Below, piece by piece: positions 49,001 through 62,963 of a DNA stretch of 64,000 nt. The stretch is taken from assembly GCF_002865645.1 (NCBI RefSeq), contig NW_020194610.1, forward strand, positions 248,001 through 312,000, in the 5' to 3' direction. Each line of letters opens with the position of its first letter. Position 1 is the first letter of the stretch. The position numbers were made by a program, and so were the translations under genes. Under the pieces are notes generated by a model. It was not told the origin of the DNA. It saw only the letters and a list, made by a program, of their open reading frames with translations, and ran no database searches. This DNA is from Hyaloscypha bicolor E (Eukaryota; Ascomycota; Leotiomycetes; Helotiales; Hyaloscyphaceae).

Positions 49001-50621
49001 AGTAATATCTGGATATTATAAAACGGCCTTCTTTTATATTATAAAAAACTCTATATTATAGAGAATAAAATAATCTCCGAATTATTTTTACGAATTGCCC
49101 TAATTTATAAAATATATAATAAACTTCTTTCTAGATATCCTAGATATATAAAGCTCTAATAGCTATTAAAGGAATAATATTACTAGCTATTTATAGATAA
49201 GGATATTAATTAATACTATAGTAATTACTATACTTATAGGAAATTATATATACCTAAAAATAAGAAGCCTGGTTTACTTTATTTCTTTCTAGTTCCTAAT
49301 TACTCCTAGTAATATATTACTATAAACTTTAAGAGTTATCCAGAAAGCAAATCAGGCTATAATATAATTATTATATTTATAAATTACTTATTTAAGTATC
49401 TAATTATAATTCCCGTATAAGATATAATTATAGCCAAATAGCTAGTACTTCTATTTTTACTTTATATAATATACTAAATAGGTATTTCAGAAATAATTAT
49501 ATTAGATTAGGGACTCTAATTTATATCCGATTTTTGAAGCGAATTCTATATAAGAATTAGTATAAAGCTTAAGTTTTTTATAGCTAATTACTCCTAAATA
49601 GATAAATAAATAGAGATTATTAATTAGTACTTTAATTAGAAATTATACCTGTATATTAATTATTACTAGAATAACTAGAACAAATAGGTTACTATAATTA
49701 ATTATTAATAAGCCTCTCTTTAGTATGAAACTATTAGCTAGTTCCTATTTATAACTAAAAAGAGCTATAAGCCTTATATCTCTCTAGACTAGAACTCTCC
49801 TATTAAAGCTAACTTACCTAAAGAGAAACTAAATAAGAATAAAGCTAAAGTATTAGTAAATTAATTATATGAATTATAGTAACTTGCCTAAGGCTATATA
49901 GAATAAATATAGGAATAATATATAATATAAGCTAATAAATACTACTATCTAATTAATTTCAAAGTAGGAAATAAAATATAGGTTATTATAAAATACTAGA
50001 AATCCGATTATTTAAGCCAGAAGCTAGAAAACTAAATAAAGGGCCTATTTGAGATTCTAGAATATTATAGCTACTTGTTTCTCCTAAAACTACCGGAAGC
50101 CATAAAAATATATCTAGTTTTCTATATAGAGAAGCTATAAAAAGACCCCCAGAATCCTCTACTAGATTAAGTAAATCCGGAATTGCCCTTATTAATACTA
50201 GAGAATAGTAAATAAGAGTATGGTATTAAACGGGTTATTATAGTTAAGCTAGTAAGAAATAAGCTAAAGTATAGAATTTAGTAAGTTAATTAGGATAAAG
50301 ATCTAGTATAGTATCTAGCTTTAGTACTAAATAATAGCCCCCTGGTTTTATAAAGTTTCTATAATAATAATATTAATATACTAGGACCTTTATAAAACCT
50401 ATAATACTAGCTAGACTATATAAAAAATAATACTAGTCTAGAACTATACGGAAATAATAATAAACTCTTCTAGATTATATAATAAAGGTACTAGCCTTTT
50501 ATATATAATATCTATATCCGAGATACTAGTTTTATTTTAGAAAGAAATATAGTACGAAATTAGATAGATTAATAGCTTATATAAAGCTCGGGAACAAGCT
50601 TATTATAAAGAAGGGAAGTAA
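46074..50621 (+). pseudogene. Element A gag end and pol with chromodomain
   Basis: Plus-strand continuation of element A after B-Y. A zinc-knuckle relic at 46134-46177 (Cys codons TGT changed to TAT) is followed by a protease relic near 46465 and RT with the active site at 47801-47824 read as YLNNILIY (YLDD before RIP). RNase H lies near 48230-48600 (starting at an ETDISKE-like segment), then the integrase zinc and core regions at 49150-49850, and a chromodomain-like end near 50210-50330 (EYGIKRVIIVKLVRNKLKYR). Chromodomains in such elements direct insertion to heterochromatin, which fits the nested layout. Stops occur throughout. Confidence 0.8.
50474..50509. repeat. 36-bp palindrome near 3' end of element A
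   Basis: ATTATATAATAAAGGTAC, then TAGCCTTTTATATATAAT. Same length and arm layout as in B, with a diverged centre. The A' copy is at 16607-16642 in reverse. It lies about 110 bp before the 3' LTR. Confidence 0.65.
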
Positions 50622-50894
50622 TATTATAATTTCCAGATACCCGGTATTTGAGATGCCTTGCTAGATACTAGATGCCTTCTAGGTACATGTAATACGGCCG
50701 CTTTACTAGGGAAATATACTTGAAATATACTGGAAATATTTAGAAGACTAGCCTCTTTAGGACTAGTATACTATAGGATATATATATTTCCTTATAGCTT
50801 CCTATATTCTAGTTTTCTCTTTCTTAGCTTTAAATTATTTTCGTAAGAGACCTTCTATCTTGCTTTCTAAGCCCTAAATACTATACTTATAATA
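50622..50894 (+). repeat. 3' LTR of A
   Basis: 273 bp, TATTATAATT...CTTATAATA, followed at once by the target duplication TTATA. Confidence 0.88.
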
Positions 50895-50899
50895 TTATA

Positions 50900-53800
50900 T
50901 ATCTAGAATATCTAGAAAGAAATTTATTATATATTTTATAAATTAGAGTAATTTATAAAAATAGTTTAGGAATTATTTTATTCTCTATAATATAAAGTTT
51001 TTTATAATATAAAAAGAGGCCGTCTTATAATATTTAGATATTACTTTTAGTTTAGGCTATTATATATAGTTTCTCTAAATCTAGTAATATATAATTATTC
51101 TATAAGATCTTATTTATAAGTTATAAATTATTATACTTAATAAGAGCTTCTAATAATACTTCTATAAGGGCTACTATAGCAGAATTTACTAGTAAAGCTT
51201 CTAAGAAAATACTATAAGATATTTATTAGTAGATAATAAGATAATAGAATAAATTAGTAAGTTATAAAACTATAGTATTAAATTTAGTATAGAACTAATC
51301 TCTATTTCTCCTATAAGGTCCAGGGAAGCCTCTTCTAAATAGGAGGCCCTAATAATATATTTATAATTAGTAATTTATAAGCCTAATACTTATAATATAA
51401 ATAGTAATTAGTTATAAAGTCAAAGGGCCTCTAATTTCCCTAATTAATACCTGTAACATCCGAGGTTTATTATATGCCCTTAAGTTACATATAATCCTAT
51501 ATATATTATAAATACCTTTTTCTAAGAAAATTATATTTCTAATAAAAGTATTCTTTTCCGGAAAGTTCTTAGTATATATTTGGTTTTTAGGGCCAAATTT
51601 CGAATTAAGTAAACTAATTTTATAAAGTATTACTATAAGCTATAAGTTATAAATAATCTCCGGATTAATCTTATTTTTAGAAAGAAATATTTAGGCTTAT
51701 AGCTTTTTCTTAATCTAGTTCTAAGTATTTATTTTATTTTATTTTTATAATAAAGTATTTACTTACTTATTTAATTTTCTAGAATAATATATAAGCTCAA
51801 AATAATAATAAAATAAAAGTTTAGTCTATCTAGCTTATTAAAAAAAGAGCTTCTTAGTAGTTATAAAATACTCTAAAATATAGTAATTAGAATAAATCTT
51901 AAAAAAGGTATTTTAAAGGCCCTTTAGTTTAGTTTTTTATTTCTCTAGTACTTGTATTATAATAAGTATTTCCTTATTATATATATTATAATTAAGCTTT
52001 ACTAGAAATATAGTTTTAGAAAAATAAGCTATAGGATACTAAAAATCTATTTCTAGATCTTATTAAAAAAATAAACTAGTAATTACTTTTTTAAATATAT
52101 CTATTTCTATTATTATAAATAAATCTAGATTATAGTATTATAGAACTAGAATAGAAATTATAGCTTTCTTTAGATAAGTAAAAACCTTTTAATATTACTC
52201 GAATTACTTAAAAGAAATTTTCTTTTTTATAAATAAGATAAAAGATCTAGTAATTTATTTATACTTTCTAATAAAATATTTATAAAAGTTATAAAAGCCG
52301 AGAAAGAACTATATACTCTTAACTATTTTTGGGAATTACTAGTTATATATTATTTTAACTTTATTAGAATCTACTTTAATACTAGATATAGAAATAATAA
52401 AGCCTAAGTATTTTATATATATAATTTTAAATTCCGATTTCTTAATATTTATTTAAAGACTAATAAAGTATAAATAGTCTAATACTTTTCATATATACTA
52501 TTTATACTTTACTAGATTCTCTAAGTAAATAAGAATATTATTAAGATATATTATATAAAAGTTATCTAGATATTCGAAAAATATATTATTTATATAATAT
52601 TAATATATAACCGGGCTATTTATAAGGCCTTTCTAGAGAATATTATATTTATATATTCTATAATAAATACGGAATATTATTAGCTCCTAAAAGTCTGAAT
52701 CTATAGCTATATAATAGAAAGCTTAGTAAATATCTAATTTAGTATAAATTTTAGCCTTAGATAATTAATTTAAAGTCTTATTAATAAATAAAAGAAAATA
52801 TTAATTTTTCTGGATAATATTATTTAGATAACGGAAATTAATATAGAAGTATAAACTTCTATTTACTTTTTTTATAAAAAGAACTAGTAAAGTAAAGAAA
52901 GTCTAACTAGTTTTAATAAAGCCCTTAGCTAGATTATCTTTTAAGAAATACTTAATTTCTAGAAACTCTTAAATAGACTATTACTAGAGGAATTAATATC
53001 TAATATTCTCGGTTCTTTTTAGGTCTTTAATCTAAATCTTATAATTATATAGTCTATAAGAAGAAAGAATATTAGATTCTTTTTTAAAGAAAATAAAAAT
53101 ATATTTCTTAAGTTCTAGAAATAATATTCTCTATAGCTACTAAAGCTCTATTTCTCCCGATTATTAATTTATTAAACTAGAAATAGCTTCTTTTTTCCAA
53201 GCTTTAAGCTTTTTATTAATCTTATAAATAGAGATTTAACTAATAATATTATTTTCTTTCTTAGCTATATAATTAAATATTATAGAAATAAGAATAGCTA
53301 GATCTAATATTTACTTTTTATTAAGGATCTCTTTTTCCTTTTTTGGCTTTTACTTAAGTATTATATCTTAATTAGGCTATAGAAGCTCCTTTTCTATAGT
53401 TCTATATAATTTCTTCTAATTAGTCCAAAAAAAGAAAAACTACTTTAGAATAAAAGATTTCTAGAAATAGTTTATAATAGAATCTTATTAATTAATATCT
53501 TTTTAATATTTCTTATTAGGTTATTTCTCTAGCTATTATTATAAAATATTAATAATATAACTAAATTATACTAATTTAGGCTTATTCTTTAATTATATAA
53601 GCCTATAGTTTCTATAATTAACTAGAATATTAATATATATTATTTATTTTTTACTAAGAATAATATTATAATCTCTAAGATTTAGAATAATTATAAATAT
53701 ATTAATACTTTATTTATTAATTAGAAATAAAACTTCTATATATTTTTTAATAAATTTAGCTAGTTTTCTATTAAAATTATATATAATATAAGGTAAAAAA

Positions 53801-55881
53801 AAAGATTATAATTTTATTTCTAAGAATTACTTTATAAATTAAATAAGCTTTATATTAATAAAAGTATAATTATTAGCTCTAGTATTAATAAAGAAAGAAA
53901 ACTTAATTCCTAATTCATTTATACTAATAATATAAGATATTATAAAAGTATTTCTTCTTATTAGACAAATTAAGTTAATCTTTATTAAATTCATATTATA
54001 AGTTCCTAAAATAGAAACTTTTTTTAGAAATACTTATTTCCCGGTTTTATACTAGAATTAGAACTTAAATTCTCTAAATACTTTACTAGAATAATATATT
54101 CTAGTAAAATAGGAACTAAACCCGGCTTAATTCTAGAAAAAGCTACTTTAATTTCTTTACTATATAAAACCGGATAATATCTAATATAGTAGCCGAACTT
54201 ATTATAATTATAGTATTTAATAATTAAGAGATCCTTAGTTTTTATAAGATATTACTTATATTTATAAAGAAATATATATTTAATAAAAGTAATTAATATA
54301 GGCTTTTTAGGTTCTTTCTTAGGAATATATTTCTTAGAAATATATGAGAATATAGTACTAGAAGTAAACTTAGCTAGAATAATTCCTGTCTTTTTATATT
54401 TCTTAGTCTTTTTATATATAGCCTTAATTTACTAATTATTAGTAATATAATACTAAATAAAACAAGTAATATTAATAGAAGAATTATTATAGTATATATA
54501 TACTAATTTCTAGAGCTTTAGTAAGAGCTTTTTATTTAGTTTATATTTAATATCTTAAAAACTAATATTACTTTCTATAAATAATTATAAAAAATAAAAA
54601 AATACTTTTAAAATACTTAACTAAAATATATTTAAAGCTTACTAAAGTTATAGTAAGTATTTTATATCTTATTAGAATTAGAATATAGCTTCTTTAGATA
54701 AAAGTAAAGCTCTAAGAACTAATAGTACTAATTTAAACTATCTTTATTTATATAAGAATTAGTTAGAATAAAAGTATTACTAGTAAGTTTACTAGAAATA
54801 TAAATAATTTTAAGATTCTCTAAAAAATATAAATTAGTATTTCCTTATAGCTTATTCTTAATCTAAACTAGCTAGTTATTAAAAATAATATAATTTCTAG
54901 TAAAGAGAATTAGATCTAAAAGCTTAGTAATTCTAGTATCTTTAAAAAAAGTATAAGATATAGGAAATTCTAAACGGAAATAAGTAAGAAATAGTTCGGA
55001 ATTCTTTTAAAAAAGATTTAAAGTAACTAGAATAAGTAAAATAGAAGTAGTTAGAGCTATTATAAGCCGATTTACTATAGCTATATAGTATTTAATATTA
55101 TTCTCGAGCTTAGTATTATAAAGCTTAGTATTTTTAAGAATAGCTTTATTATAATTATAAGTATTCTTATATAAAATAGCTCTTTAAATATTTTCCTAAT
55201 AGCTTTTTATAATAATATTAATATCTAAGAATAAGATATCGGGTTCCTTGGCCTATTTATATAATTCTCTAGTAATAATATAGTTATTAGTTTTTAGAAG
55301 TTTTATAATAAAAGTAGAGATTTCTATTTTAATAAACTTATTTATAAATTCTCTAGAATACTAATAGGATATTCGGTTCGGGAAAAGCTACTAATAAGAT
55401 AACCTGAACTAGTAAAAGCTTTACTAGAAGACTTAGTAGAAATTAATATAATTTCTAGTTATATAATATTTTAGGAAATTAGCCTATTATATTTTTCCTT
55501 TATTATATTCTTTCTAGTAATCTTATTACTAGTATATATATAGGGCCTATAAGGTTATAGGATAGGACTTAAGAGTAGTAATTAGATTACTAGCCTATAA
55601 GTATCTATTATTCTAGAATTTAGTTAAAAAGTAGCCTTTATTTAAGATTCTTTAATTTTCGGGTTTTCAAGAAAGATTTCTAATATATTACTAATATATA
55701 TTTATAAAGATATAAATACCTAATTCCTCTAAAGATTCTAAAGCTTTTTGCTTTTATTATTCTAGAATCTATTACTTATATTTCTAAGGTTCTATTATTT
55801 TAGTAGTACTTATATTACTAATAGTTCTAAATTAGTTTATTTGAAATCCTCTATAGGATTAAAGGAAATAAGCTTTAAATA
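50900..55881 (-). pseudogene. A' gag-pol up to integrase
   Basis: Minus-strand Gag (about 55860-54200), protease region (about 53950-53600), RT and RNase H (about 53350-51750), and the start of integrase, ending at 50900 where element A is inserted. It aligns with copy A throughout and provides the uninterrupted reference at both B insertion points. Stops are frequent. Confidence 0.78.
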
Positions 55882-56156
55882 CTATTATAAATACGGTATT
55901 TAGGGCTTAGAAAGTAAAATAAAAGATCTTTTATAAAGATAATTTAAAGCTAAGAAAAAGAAAACTAGAATATAAGAGGCTATAAGAAAATATATATCTC
56001 TTATAATATACTAGTTCTAAAAAGGCTTAGCCTTCTAAATATCTCTAGTATATTTCAAGTATATTTCCCTAGTAAGGCGGCCGTATTATATATATCTAAA
56101 AGATATCTAATATCTAGTAAAGTATTTCAGATATTAGATATCTAAGAATTATAATA
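55882..56156 (-). repeat. 5' LTR of A'
   Basis: 275 bp, the reverse complement of the family A LTR; its outer end abuts CTTAT, the partner of CTTAC at 16227-16231. Confidence 0.85.
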
Positions 56157-56855
56157 CTTATTTATATTTTTAGAGACTTATAAAAATAATTATTAAAAGT
56201 ATATAAAAGAAGTATTTAATTAGATTTATAATTATTAAAACATTAATATAATTATAAAAAAATATTTATAAAATAACTAAAATATAAAAATATTTATTTA
56301 TTTAATTATATATATTATAATTTTAAGAATATAGAATTAATTTCTATAATATATAATATAGTTATAATTAATATAATTTATATTAATTAATATTATAATA
56401 GTTTTTTTTATTACTTTTAAATTAAACTAATTATAATTTAGAAAATTAAAAATCTATTATTATTATTAAAGATAATCTCTATATTATAATTAAATATATA
56501 AAAAGCTATTAGACTATAAGTTCTAGAAATATAATATTTAATAGAAATTAGTAATATCTAATAAATCTATAGTTCTTTTATAGTAATTAGTTAAGGTACT
56601 TCTTAAAACTAATAGTAATTCTTTTATTAAAACCCCGAAAAAACGAAAAAATATAAAATAATTTCTTTTTTTTTAAATATTAATTAGAAGTATTAATTAG
56701 AAGTATTAATTAGAAGTATTAATTAGAAGTATTAATTAAAATAGAAATATTAATAAACTTATAATTAGTTATTTAAGTCTTTTAAAAATTATAGATTATA
56801 TTTTTTAATATAAGTATAAGCTAGTATATTATAATTCTAATATTATAATTCTAAT
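56157..56855. repeat. RIP-degraded AT-rich filler between A' and C
   Basis: No frames or recognisable element parts apart from a short tandem array. Originally continuous with the relic ending at 16231. Confidence 0.5.
56678..56738. repeat. 13-bp tandem repeat, 4.7 units
   Basis: Unit TATTAATTAGAAG repeated perfectly four times from 56678 to 56729, plus a partial unit to 56738. Confidence 0.9.
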
Positions 56856-57161
56856 TATTAGTTTACTAGTAATATATAGTATTATTATATAAGTTATAGA
56901 ATACTATTTATATATAATTAGTAAAGTTATTATTATTCAGAAATAGGGATTATAGTATTATAGTATTAATATATAATTCCTAAATTTACTAAGCCTAAAA
57001 GGGTCTAGTTTACTAGTTAAGTTACTAATAGGATACGAGATTATATAATTATGTTTTATATTCTATATCTTATTACCTATATTCTATTACTTATATCTTA
57101 TATTTCATATCCCGTAATTATATATATAACTTCTAAAGAAATAGCTATACTAATACTAAAA
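56856..57161 (-). repeat. 3' LTR of C
   Basis: 306 bp, TATTAGT...ACTAAAA (original TGTTAGT/ACTAACA inverted ends likely). Confidence 0.85.
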
Positions 57162-57277
57162 ACTTTCTAAAAACGCAAAAAATAGTATTTCCCTTTAATT
57201 ATATATAAATTCCCTAATCCGGCCTAGTATAAGATTTCCCAAATATTTTATATATCTATATTACTTCTGAGGTTTTG

Positions 57278-57313
57278 GTTATATATTAAAGGCTATAGCC
57301 TTTTATATATAAC
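57278..57313. repeat. 36-bp palindrome in element C
   Basis: GTTATATATTAAAGGCTA, then TAGCCTTTTATATATAAC, preceded by GAGGTTTTG as the B LTR copies are preceded by GAGGTTTAG. It lies between the 3' LTR of C and the end of its pol. The surroundings share nothing else with B. Confidence 0.75.
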
Positions 57314-57399
57314 TTCTTCTCCTATAATATTTTTCTATCCTATATATCTATTTCTTGCCCTATCTATACTTAACTCATTTCTCTATATCTAATTATATA

Positions 57400-60300
57400 G
57401 TATTTATATTAATTAGATACTTAAGGGCATTTATTAGCTTTAATTTCATTATGGAATTAGTAGAATTCAATTTTCCCTTAATCTATTTAACTTTTATAAT
57501 CTCTTATTATTTATATATCTAGTAAAGATATATTATATTAATTATTAGATACTTTTCTTAAGTAGTTTCTAATTTAATAAGGTATTTATATAATAATTTC
57601 GAATCCATATAGACTACTAGTAATAGTTTTATTTCTAGTATTCTATTAATTATAGATTTAACTAAAATACTTATATTAAAGCCATAAGCTATTTATAGAG
57701 TTTCGAAGCTAGAATACTTCTAGTAACTCTTTTATATTTAGTAGAGAACTAGTAAATAATATTAGTATATCTAGTTCCGTTTACTAGAACTAGAATATAT
57801 CCGATTTGAGAAAAGAAATCTCTATTATTTATAAATAAAGTATTTATAAAAATAATTAAATATAAGAACTTTTTTACTAGCTTTATAAATCTTAGTTCTC
57901 TAGTAATATTCTTAATTTGCTATTAAATATACTTATTAAGTACCTTTATATTAGTTTCCGAAAGTTTAATAACTTAAGTAGTAATTAATAAGTTATATAA
58001 AGCTTCTAGTCAATAGACTAATATAATATATACTTCTCTAGTATATTAGGTAATATATTAGTTCTTAATAGAAAGATCTTAATAAATAGTACTCTTATTA
58101 CTTATAGTAATAGTATTTCTTATAGAAATAGTTTAAAGGTTTTTATACTAGTATTTCTATATAAAAGTAATTCTAGTAATATTTATATAAATAATATCTT
58201 TATTAAACTTAAAATTATAGTTAATAGTAAGGCATTTATATTTTTTAGCTAAGAACTTAGCCTCTTAGAGCTTTAGTTACTTTATTTTTATAAAATTATT
58301 AGTTTTAATAAATAGAGTATTATTAGTTTAAAAGCTAATAATTCTAAAGAATTACTTACTATAAAGAAGATAAGAGTTATAAGTTAATTATTCTATAGAA
58401 AGTTCATTAATATAATAGAAATAGTAAGTCTTAAACTAGTAGTTCCTAGCTTCTAATATATTATATAGTAGTTTTATAATCTTTAGAACCGAATTATTAT
58501 TTAGATTTAGCTCTCTAGTAAGTTTATAAAATGAGTTAATATAAAAATTATAGTTAAGTAAAGTTATTAATTAGATATAAGTTTGCGAGATATTATATAA
58601 ATATAGCTCTATAATATCTATTATTATAGTAGTAATACTAAGGATAATTCTCTAGCTAATATATTAAATAATAGGTAATTATATTAATATTATATATTTC
58701 TTACTATTATTATAAGCCTAGATAACTAGTCTTAACTTTTTAAACTCTTTTTTCGTATTCTTATTCTTAATCTTATTAATAAACCAGGAGTTAAAGATAT
58801 ATATTTTTTTTAGTATCTAAAATCTGGAAATAATCTCAAATATACTCTTTTTTAGGAGGCTAGTAATTTTAACTTAATAGGAGTTCTTATATAGGTTATT
58901 ATCTTATAGAAATACTATAATATTCGGGTTCTTATAAGGGTATTCTCTATTATACTTTAGTAAAATAGCGGGAATAATAAGAGAAATTATACCTATATTA
59001 TCTTTAGCCTTATTATAAAGTTTGGAAATAGGTTTAGGTTCGGGGCTATTAGTAATAACCTTAATATACCCTATATAAAAGGGCTTTATAGAGATTAAGC
59101 AAAAGGTAATATTACTATATAATAGAGCTAGTATATAGTTCTTCTTATTAATAACTACTAGCTTATATGGCCTATTTTAATTATTAAGTTAACTAGTATT
59201 TCATTTATATTATATAAGAATATCCGAATTCAAGGAAAGTTTATAGATATTAGTAGTACTAGGACTATTTCGGGTATTTAGGGTATTTGTAATCTGGTAT
59301 TTAGCTTAAAGCTTCTGAATTTCTACTATTACTTTCTTAAGTATTACTAATTACTATAATATAATTAGTAATAAGGTATTATATTTAGTTATTTAGAGTA
59401 AAGTACTATAAACTAAGAGAATTAGAATAATGCCGTCGGGTCTAGCAGAATTATTAATGGCCTTAAAAGCTATTTAAAGTATAATATTCTTATTAATTCT
59501 ATTAATTTTAGCTATAATAATAAAGTAAGTATATTAAATTAAGTTATAGTAGTATTCTATAATTCCGACGGAACTATAAGCTTCTATAAGAATAATTTTA
59601 ACCTTGGTTCCTATAGTATTTATAAGCTAAGTAAACTTCTTACTAGTAAACTACTTTCTAGTATTTACTATAATCTAATTAGAAGGGCCTAAATAAGTAT
59701 TAATCTAATATTACTTTAGTATATCCTAAGTATATAATATACTAATATTTTAAAGCTATTAGCCGGCTTAATATCTAGTGCCTTTATTAATAATATAAAG
59801 TATAGGCTTACTAGAAATATAGAAAATATTAATAATAATAGAGTAATTAAAGCTAATATTATTTCTTAGATTAAACTTAAATTATCTTGGTAATTATCCG
59901 AATTTCTAGTATTACTTATAGTACTTTATAAGGTATTTAAGGGCTCTTATATTAATATTATAGCCTGCTTATTCTAGTATATTTCGAAGCTTACTAATAA
60001 ATAAATAACTAAAACGGCGGTATAAATATTATAATTCGACCTCTATAAGAAAGCAGGAGTTATAAGTAAAGAATTCAGAAATAAAGCTTTATAAAATAGT
60101 ATTCTAAAGTAAGAAAGAATATTTAAAACATTATACTATAAGTATAAAGTATCTATTAGAAGTAATAAGATAATTAGTAAGATTATTAAAGTAAACTCCT
60201 AGCTTATCTATATTAGCTAAACTAAGTAGAAATAAAGTCTTTATAGGTATAATATGGAATTATACTTATCTAATTAGTATTCTTATTATTATAGATCTAA

Positions 60301-62500
60301 TAGAAAATATAGATCTAATACTAAACTAAATATTAACTTAACCTTTAGTGGTTTTATTAAGTTTAATACTACTATTAGTCTACTATAAAGCTTGGAATTA
60401 GTTAGAACTAGTAATTAAGAATCTAGAAGCTCTAGTATTAATTATAATTCTATAAAAGTAATAAGTATTATATCTTAATATACTATTAATTATAAATATC
60501 TGGGCGTCTTTTATTTATTTAATAGATTTTAAGATATGGTTTTTGCCTATTATCTAGTATATAAAGGAAAGAGAAGTAAGGTTATTTATAAGAATATTAG
60601 TTATGGAAATAGTAGAAATAGGAGCTATAGGAGTAGCTAGAAAGCTTTTAATAGAAGTAAAGTAGGAATTAGAGTAATATTTCTTTCTTTTATTCGTTTC
60701 TACTAATAAGGCTTTAAAAGTATTACCTACTAGTTTGTCTTTATTATTCTCATTATCCTCTTTTTCTTTAAATTCAGTAATATACTATATATAAGTATTA
60801 CTAAAGCATTTATTAAAGTTATAGATATTTCGGGATCTAAATTAGTAAATATTTCTATTTTTGAATTAAGCTTTCTTAGCCTCTTATTTCTCTAATATAT
60901 ATTTCTATAAGTAGTATTCGGGTTTCTTATATATAAAATACAACTTCGGAGCGTAATTATTATAGTTATAGGGCTTGAAATAGTTATTACAGGTTCTAAA
61001 GTTATAACTAGGTCTATATTAACGATTTCCGAACAAATAGTAGTTTAGAGAATTTTGAGAATAGTATTATTAATTAGTAAAAAGAATCTCGATATTAATT
61101 TATTATTTCTTCTTATAAGTAATAATAGATAATTAGAGCTTATTAATAAGTTAGCCGAGATTAGGAGAAGAATCTAAGACTATATATTAGTATACTAGTA
61201 TACCTTAATAAGAAATAATAATTTTATTATATAGGAATTCGGTATTTTATAAGACAGGTACTAATCTATATTACAATTTATATAGGTTATTAATTAGTAA
61301 CTAGACGAGCTTAAACGTTGTTTTTTTAGGGTATTAAGCTATTATAGTTACTATTATAATAGTATTTTACTTATCTAAATTTCGATATTAGAAACCAGGG
61401 CCTTTAAAGAAGCTATAAATATTTATATAAGCTTCTTTATATATATATTAAAAGAGCTAGTTATTATAAAAGTAATCTTATACTAGTTCTTTTAATATAG
61501 TAGAAAAAGCTCTTACTAATGCCTCTTATAGAAGCTCTATATATTAGTAGATATTAAGGAAAATAGCAAGTTTTTAGTCGAAACTACTATTAGTTCTATT
61601 ATATTTCTATATCTTAGTATATATCTTTATTACTTCTCTAATTAGCTTTATAGTAAAAGGGCTAGCTAAAGGGCTATTTAAAAGTAGTAGAGATAGTAAA
61701 AGTAATAGAAATTCGTTATTACTAGCTCTCTATAGTCCGGTACTAATAGGAGCAATTATAGGTAATAAAGAAGTATAAATAATAATTGGTTTAGTTTATT
61801 AATTTCTTATAATACTATTATTAAGAAATATATATAATAAGGTAATAGGGCCCGTATTAAGGTCTAGTCTAGTAGTAATAATATTAGCTATAGTTTAGGT
61901 ATATTACTCTTTTTCCTAAATAGTATTAACTAAGAATTATATAATAGTAAGTCCCTTATTATTTTATTTAATATAAATACTACTATATTATAAAGTAGCT
62001 CGTAATTTATATAATATATATTAATCTAGATAATTAAGTACTTTAAGGTCGAAATTATTAAAACCCTTTTTAAATAATTTCCAGAGATTATTATTAGTTG
62101 ACTTCTTTACCTTATACTAGAATAATTTAGTATTAAGGTAATCTAGAACTTCTTTATTATTACAGGTAATTAGATTAATATTACTTTTCTATTTCTTTAC
62201 CTATATATATTTATCCTATAGTTCCGCTATACTAAACCCTTAGAATTAAGCCTTTCTTAATATATATATAATTCATAATAAGAAAGGTTTAAAAATAAGA
62301 TAGTTTATAATAAGTTTATAGAAAGAATTTGGTAGTAAAGGTATCCAGATACCTGATTTAGATACCAGATACCCCAGATATCTAGAAGTATTATAGATAT
62401 TAAAGTAAATATTTTACCCTTAAATATTTTATCTATAATAAGAAATTTAGGAAGTGAAATATTATAATTCCGGGAGAGTCTAAAGCTTAAAGAACTCAAT
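57400..62500 (-). pseudogene. Element C gag-pol (Copia type)
   Basis: Minus-strand relic. The Gag zinc-knuckle region near 60940-60880 reads KLYFIYKKPEYYL, where Cys codons have become Tyr (TGT to TAT). The integrase core near 59700-59370 resembles the fungal Copia segment with NFTSKEF, a VEAHSSVG-like block and a NDSAGPDG-like block, here with RIP substitutions and stops. RT near 58520-58200 shows the LYxxLEARNxxFKTYY block and a TNNTLFI block (TDDTLF before RIP). A 64-codon open piece at 62305-62499 is the Gag N-terminal region. It cannot make a product. Confidence 0.78.
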
Positions 62501-62963
62501 TTAATAGTAAAATCAAAGTAGTAGTTAAAGAGCTTTAAGGATATATATAGAGTATATATTTCGGAGAAAGTATTCCGTAAATACGGGTATTATATAAGTA
62601 GAAAAGATAGATTCCAAGAAAATAGTCTTAGAGCTAAAAGAAGTTAGTTTTAAAAAATAATAAATAATTAAATAGATAAATAGCCAAATGGCTAACTACT
62701 TATTAATTAGTAAGAACTAGAGTCTTTTTTTTTAGGCTACCGGATACTTTATAGAATTAATAAGTAATTCCCCTCTTTAATAAAGTAATTATTGGTTTTT
62801 AGTAAAAGCTAGCTATTTTCTCTCTTAAGCTACTAGATGCTTTATAGAGTTAATAAGTAATTCCTTTCTTTAATATAGACTAGTTTAATTTTACTATAGG
62901 CTACCGGATACTTCTTTAGCTTAAAAGATTTTATTCTCTAATCTATATATATAAACTAATTAA

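Larger units (their letters stand above)
17970..50894 (+). mobile_element. Ty3-like LTR retrotransposon A (plus), inserted into A'
   Basis: LTRs of 273 bp at 17970-18242 and 50622-50894, with a perfect 5-bp target duplication TTATA (17965-17969 and 50895-50899). A purine-rich tract (AAAGAAGGGAAG, about 50607-50618) precedes the 3' LTR. Its own 6.8 kb is split into 17970-18257, 31314-32915 and 46074-50894 by two copies of element B. The coding order is Gag, protease, RT, RNase H, integrase and chromodomain, all heavily RIP-mutated. Confidence 0.88.
16232..56156 (-). mobile_element. Ty3-like LTR retrotransposon A' (minus), host of the nested insertions
   Basis: Outermost element. Its 5' LTR is 55882-56156 and its 3' LTR 16232-16505, both read on the minus strand. 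It is flanked by a 5-bp duplication, CTTAC at 16227-16231 and CTTAT at 56157-56161 (one C/T RIP difference). Its own sequence is 50900-56156 plus 16232-17969. The gap between them is element A, inserted in the integrase region. Removing A joins the two parts in register with the pol of copy A. All genes are full of RIP-type stops. Confidence 0.85.

Noticed and set aside
56678..56738. Tandem array as a CRISPR or centromeric satellite
   Set aside because: The 13-bp units have no spacers, the array is only 61 bp, and the genome is fungal.
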